In this document: one piece after another, positions 20,643-23,681 of the stretch
How positions within the stretch are numbered: position 1 is the first letter of the stretch
Layout: every line of letters begins with the position of its first letter
Assembly (NCBI GenBank): GCA_021157665.1
Contig: JAGGWE010000024.1
Span: 1 to 23,681, forward strand
DNA: 23,681 bases
Reading direction: 5' to 3'
Origin: Sulfurimonas sp.
GTDB lineage: Bacteria; Campylobacterota; Campylobacteria; Campylobacterales; Sulfurimonadaceae
Notes under the pieces: generated by a model
What the model saw: the letters and a program-made list of their open reading frames with translations, nothing else
Database searches by the model: none
What the model was told of the DNA's origin: nothing
Position numbers and translations under genes: made by a program

Positions 20643-21569
20643 ATGCGTGGTTATAAAGTTTTTGCTGGTTCTTCTAGTGTTGATTTTGCAAAAGAGATTT
20701 GCCAAATTTTAGATGTGCCATTATCGAATGCTGCTACAAAGAAATTTAGTGATGGTGAAATTTCAGTTCAAATTGCTGAATCTGTTCGTGGTCGTGATGT
20801 ATTTATAGTTCAATCTACTGGTGCACCATCAAATGATAATCTAATGGAGCTTTTAATTATGACAGATGCTCTTAAGCGTTCATCTGCTCAAAGTATTACT
20901 GCTGTTGTACCATATTACGGTTATGCGAGACAAGATAGAAAAGCTGCTCCTCGTGTTCCAATCACTGCAAAACTTGTAGCAAATCTTTATGAGACTGCTG
21001 GAATTGACAGAGTTATCACAATCGATTTACATGCTGGACAAATCCAAGGTTTCTTTGATATTCCAGTTGATAATCTTTATGGTTCTGTAACTTTTGAGCA
21101 TTACATCAAAAGTAAAAACCTTAAAAATCCTATTATCGCAAGTCCAGATATTGGTGGCGTTGCAAGAGCTAGATACTTTGCAAAAAGAATGGGTTTAGAG
21201 ATGGTTATTGTTGATAAGCGTCGTGAAAAAGCAAATCAAGCACAAGTTATGAATATTATCGGAGATGTAGAAGGTTACGATGTAATCATGATAGATGATA
21301 TGGTTGATACTGCAGGAACTATGGTTAAAGCGGCAACTGCATTAAAAAATAAAGGTGCAACTTCTGTTATGGCATGTGCGACTCATGGAGTGCTTAGTGG
21401 AAATGCTTATGAAAACCTAGAAAATGGTGAACTAGATGAGTTAATTATCACAAATACACTAGAATCAAAACCAAGTAAAAAAATCAAAGTATTAACAGTA
21501 GCTCCTCTTTTTGCAGAAGTTATTCGTCGTGTTTATCACAACGAAAGTGTTAATGGTCTTTTTGCATAA
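20643..21569 (+). CDS. prs: Ribose-phosphate pyrophosphokinase
   Basis: Prs makes PRPP from ribose-5-phosphate and ATP for nucleotide, His and Trp synthesis. Visible are FSDGEISVQI, the ATP-contact stretch YYGYARQDRKAAPR (91-104), TIDLHAGQIQGFFDIPVDNL, the catalytic loop DKRREKANQAQV, and the PRPP loop VIMIDDMVDTAGTM (~214-227). The length of 308 residues is usual. It is followed 13 nt later by lepA and probably co-transcribed. A partial motif copy on the opposite strand (21371) encodes MACA. Confidence 0.97.
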   Translation: MRGYKVFAGSSSVDFAKEICQILDVPLSNAATKKFSDGEISVQIAESVRGRDVFIVQSTGAPSNDNLMELLIMTDALKRSSAQSITAVVPYYGYARQDRKAAPRVPITAKLVANLYETAGIDRVITIDLHAGQIQGFFDIPVDNLYGSVTFEHYIKSKNLKNPIIASPDIGGVARARYFAKRMGLEMVIVDKRREKANQAQVMNIIGDVEGYDVIMIDDMVDTAGTMVKAATALKNKGATSVMACATHGVLSGNAYENLENGELDELIITNTLESKPSKKIKVLTVAPLFAEVIRRVYHNESVNGLFA

Positions 21570-21582
21570 TTAAGGGAATTTA

Positions 21583-23373
21583 TTGAAAAACATTAGAAAC
21601 TTCTCTATCATTGCTCATATCGACCATGGTAAGAGTACACTAGCCGATAGAATCATCCAAGAGTGTGGTTCAGTTACTGAGCGAGAGATGAGTACCCAGA
21701 TGATGGATACTATGGATATTGAACAAGAGCGTGGTATTACTATCAAGGCTCAATCTGTTCGTCTTGATTATGTAAAAGATGGTGAGCATTATATTCTTAA
21801 CCTCATCGACACTCCGGGGCATGTGGATTTCTCTTATGAGGTTAGTAAATCTCTTGCTTCATCTGATGGTGCTTTACTTATTGTTGATGCTGCTCAAGGT
21901 GTTGAGGCTCAAACTATCGCAAATGTTTACCTCGCACTTGATAATGATTTAGAACTTATTCCAGTTATTAACAAGATAGATTTACCTGCTGCTGACCCTG
22001 ATAAAGTTGCAGAAGAGATTGAAACTTCTATCGGAATCGATGCAACTGATGCTTGTTTAGTAAGTGCAAAAACTGGTGTTGGTATTCGTGAGCTTATTGA
22101 TGCCATCGTAGAGAGAATTCCTGCTCCTGTCGGTGACCCTGAAGCTACAACTAAAGCTATTATTTATGATTCTTGGTTTGATCAGTATTTAGGTGCTTTG
22201 GCACTAGTGCGTGTTTTTGATGGACAAGTAAAAAAAGGGCAAAACATTAAACTAATGAGTAACGGTGAAGAACACCAAATCTTAGATTTAATGTACCCAC
22301 ACCCTATGAAAAAAATCAAAACCAATACTATTGAGTGTGGTGAGATTGGGATTGTTGTTCTTGGGCTTAAAGAAGTTGCAGTTATCAATGTTGGAGATAC
22401 TATCACCGATGTTAAAAATCCAACTGCCGAACCTGTTGGAACATATGAACCTGCAAAACCTTTTGTATTTGCAGGAATTTATCCAATAGATACAGATAAA
22501 TTTGAAGATTTAAGAGATGCACTTGATAAACTTCGTTTAAATGATTCTTCTTTATCTTATGAGCCTGAAACATCAGTTGCTCTTGGTTTTGGTTTTCGTG
22601 TTGGTTTTCTTGGAATGCTTCATATGGAAGTTATCAAAGAGCGCCTTGAAAGAGAGTTTGGGCTTGATTTAATCGCTTCTGCTCCATCTGTTATATACAA
22701 TGTTTACCTAAGTAATGGTGATTTTATAAATGTTCAAAATCCTTCTCAATTACCAGAAGTAAATAGAATTGATAGAATCGAAGAGCCTTATGTGAGAGCT
22801 ACCGTTATTACTCCTGCTGAGTATCTCGGAAATATAATAACTCTTCTTATAAATAAGCGTGGAACTCAAACAAAAATGACTTATCTAAATGAAGATAGAG
22901 TTATGCTTGAATATGAGATTCCTATGAATGAGATAGTTATGGATTTTTATGATACTCTAAAAAGTATATCGAAGGGTTATGCTTCATTTGATTATGAGCC
23001 TATAGGTTTCAAAGTTGGAGACCTAGTTAAACTTGATATAAAAGTAGCGGGAGAAGCTGTTGATGCACTAAGTATTGTTGTACCTAGAAACCAAGCCTTA
23101 TCTCGGGGAAGAATACTTGTTAAAAACATGAAAGAGCAGATCCCTAGACAACTTTTTGAAGTAGCTGTTCAAGCTTCACTTGGTAGTCAGATTATCGCAA
23201 GAGAAACTGTAAAATCTATGGGCAAAAATGTTACTGCCAAGTGTTATGGTGGAGATATTACTCGTAAAAGAAAACTACTAGAAAAACAAAAAGCTGGTAA
23301 GAAAAGAATGAAGTCTATCGGTAGAGTTCAACTTCCTCAAGAGGCTTTTATGTCTGTTTTAAAAATGGACTAA
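21583..23373 (+). CDS. lepA: Elongation factor 4 (LepA), translational GTPase
   Basis: LepA is a ribosome-binding GTPase related to EF-G that acts in translation or ribosome assembly under stress. The G motifs are AHIDHGKST (11-19), ERGITI (49-54), DTPGHVDF (76-83), NKIDLPAAD and SAKTGVGI. The LepA-specific C-terminus is also present, with GGDITRKRKLLEKQKAGKKR near residue 560-580. At 596 residues it is full length. It starts at TTG 21583 with AAGGGA upstream. The PGHV codons contain an opposite-strand CCACATGCCC copy (21818), which may be explained by the protein motif. comF begins 9 nt after the stop. Confidence 0.97.
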   Translation: MKNIRNFSIIAHIDHGKSTLADRIIQECGSVTEREMSTQMMDTMDIEQERGITIKAQSVRLDYVKDGEHYILNLIDTPGHVDFSYEVSKSLASSDGALLIVDAAQGVEAQTIANVYLALDNDLELIPVINKIDLPAADPDKVAEEIETSIGIDATDACLVSAKTGVGIRELIDAIVERIPAPVGDPEATTKAIIYDSWFDQYLGALALVRVFDGQVKKGQNIKLMSNGEEHQILDLMYPHPMKKIKTNTIECGEIGIVVLGLKEVAVINVGDTITDVKNPTAEPVGTYEPAKPFVFAGIYPIDTDKFEDLRDALDKLRLNDSSLSYEPETSVALGFGFRVGFLGMLHMEVIKERLEREFGLDLIASAPSVIYNVYLSNGDFINVQNPSQLPEVNRIDRIEEPYVRATVITPAEYLGNIITLLINKRGTQTKMTYLNEDRVMLEYEIPMNEIVMDFYDTLKSISKGYASFDYEPIGFKVGDLVKLDIKVAGEAVDALSIVVPRNQALSRGRILVKNMKEQIPRQLFEVAVQASLGSQIIARETVKSMGKNVTAKCYGGDITRKRKLLEKQKAGKKRMKSIGRVQLPQEAFMSVLKMD

Positions 23374-23382
23374 AACAAGAAA

Positions 23383-23681
23383 ATGCGATGTTTATTATGC
23401 GAGAGTTTTTCACTTTCGCATATATGCCCCACATGCCAAGAAACATTTTTGCAACCCTCAATCTATAAACGAAAAATCTTAAATAATATCGAAGTTATCT
23501 CATTTTATAAATACAAAGATATTAAAGATTTACTCCATACAAAACATACTGATTTAGGTTTTTATATTTATAATATTTTGGCTAAAAACAGCTTTAGCAA
23601 ATTTGCAGAAGAATTTGAGTTTCCTCATGTGCCCGAGCGAAGCGACAAATGCCCTTGGGGTGCCATAAGTTCAATTCCTAT
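23383..23681 (+). CDS. comF: ComF family phosphoribosyltransferase-like competence protein, N-terminal part (3' end outside window)
   Basis: ComF is required for natural transformation; it joins an N-terminal zinc finger to a phosphoribosyltransferase-like domain and acts in the cytosol on incoming single-stranded DNA. The open frame runs from ATG 23383 to the window end (99 codons). The four-cysteine finger is clear: Cys3 and Cys6 in MRCLLC, Cys15 and Cys18 in ICPTCQ. It is followed by SFYKYKDIKDLLHTKHT and YNILAKNSFSKFA, typical of ComF before the PRTase domain. The ribosome site is weak, so coupling to lepA is likely. Two oddities are the motif copy CCACATGCCAAG in the zinc-finger codons (23429-23440) and a GC-rich stretch near the end (~23629-23664). 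Confidence 0.85.
   Translation, partial: MRCLLCESFSLSHICPTCQETFLQPSIYKRKILNNIEVISFYKYKDIKDLLHTKHTDLGFYIYNILAKNSFSKFAEEFEFPHVPERSDKCPWGAISSIP

Noticed and set aside
21816..21828. GGGCATGTGGA in lepA as strong evidence for DNA-level selection
   Set aside because: It is counted as a site, but the GTPase motif DTPGHVDF constrains these codons, so by itself it proves nothing.
1..23681. CRISPR arrays, insertion sequences, prophage or attachment sites
   Set aside because: No regularly spaced repeats, transposase genes, integrase genes or direct repeats at the tRNA or tmRNA 3' ends were seen.

Overview
The window is a stretch of chromosome from a free-living Campylobacterota (epsilonproteobacterium), most likely near Sulfurimonas, Sulfuricurvum or Sulfurovum. 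The evidence is the AT-rich DNA, the AAGGA-type ribosome sites, the frequent TTG starts, the T-rich promoters dominated by a TATAAT -10 box, and proteins of epsilonproteobacterial type. The last group includes a short Lnt, a two-helix K+ channel with an RCK domain, and a tmRNA tag starting ANNTNY. Genus is inference. Nearly all genes are core housekeeping genes; no insertion sequence, prophage, CRISPR array or rRNA is visible.

Layout. 1-2761 (+): 3' part of glmS, lnt, and a gamma-class carbonic anhydrase-like protein. 2758-6019 (-): rpmB, a K+ channel, argJ and a PAP2-like lipoprotein, tightly packed. 6179-8367 (+): two overlapping signalling genes, an HDOD protein and an unusual STAS / degenerate receiver / STAS-like / CheX protein. 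8413-10443 (+): rpe, trpF and a DnaQ-like exonuclease, with overlapping ends. 10446-15236 (-): gpmI, fabG, acpP, fabF and accA, a fatty-acid operon led by a glycolytic gene. 15315-17578 (+): mraY and murD. 17620-18152: tRNA-Phe(GAA) and tmRNA. 18262-20509 (+): three envelope or periplasmic genes (haem-less cytochrome-c-like protein, glycine-zipper protein, FadL-type porin). 20643-23681 (+): prs, lepA and the 5' part of comF.

The most striking signal is at the DNA level. A short motif, CCACATGCC (mostly CCACATGCCA, often CCACATGCCAAG), occurs 14 times in 23.7 kb, and the 8-base core CACATGCC occurs 17 times. Copies lie on both strands, only inside genes, and are read in different frames (PHA, TCQ, HMP, ACG, GHV), so the selection is on DNA rather than protein. 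The pattern resembles a DNA-uptake sequence or a Chi-like recombination signal. The window ends in comF, a competence gene, which itself carries a copy.

Other points of interest are the novel-looking signalling gene pair, a cytochrome-c-like protein without its haem site, a degenerate PAP2 lipoprotein, an SD-sequestering hairpin before fadL, 11-bp tandem operator-like repeats, an attenuator-like hairpin between acpP and fabF, and a hairpin containing the stop codons of two convergent genes.
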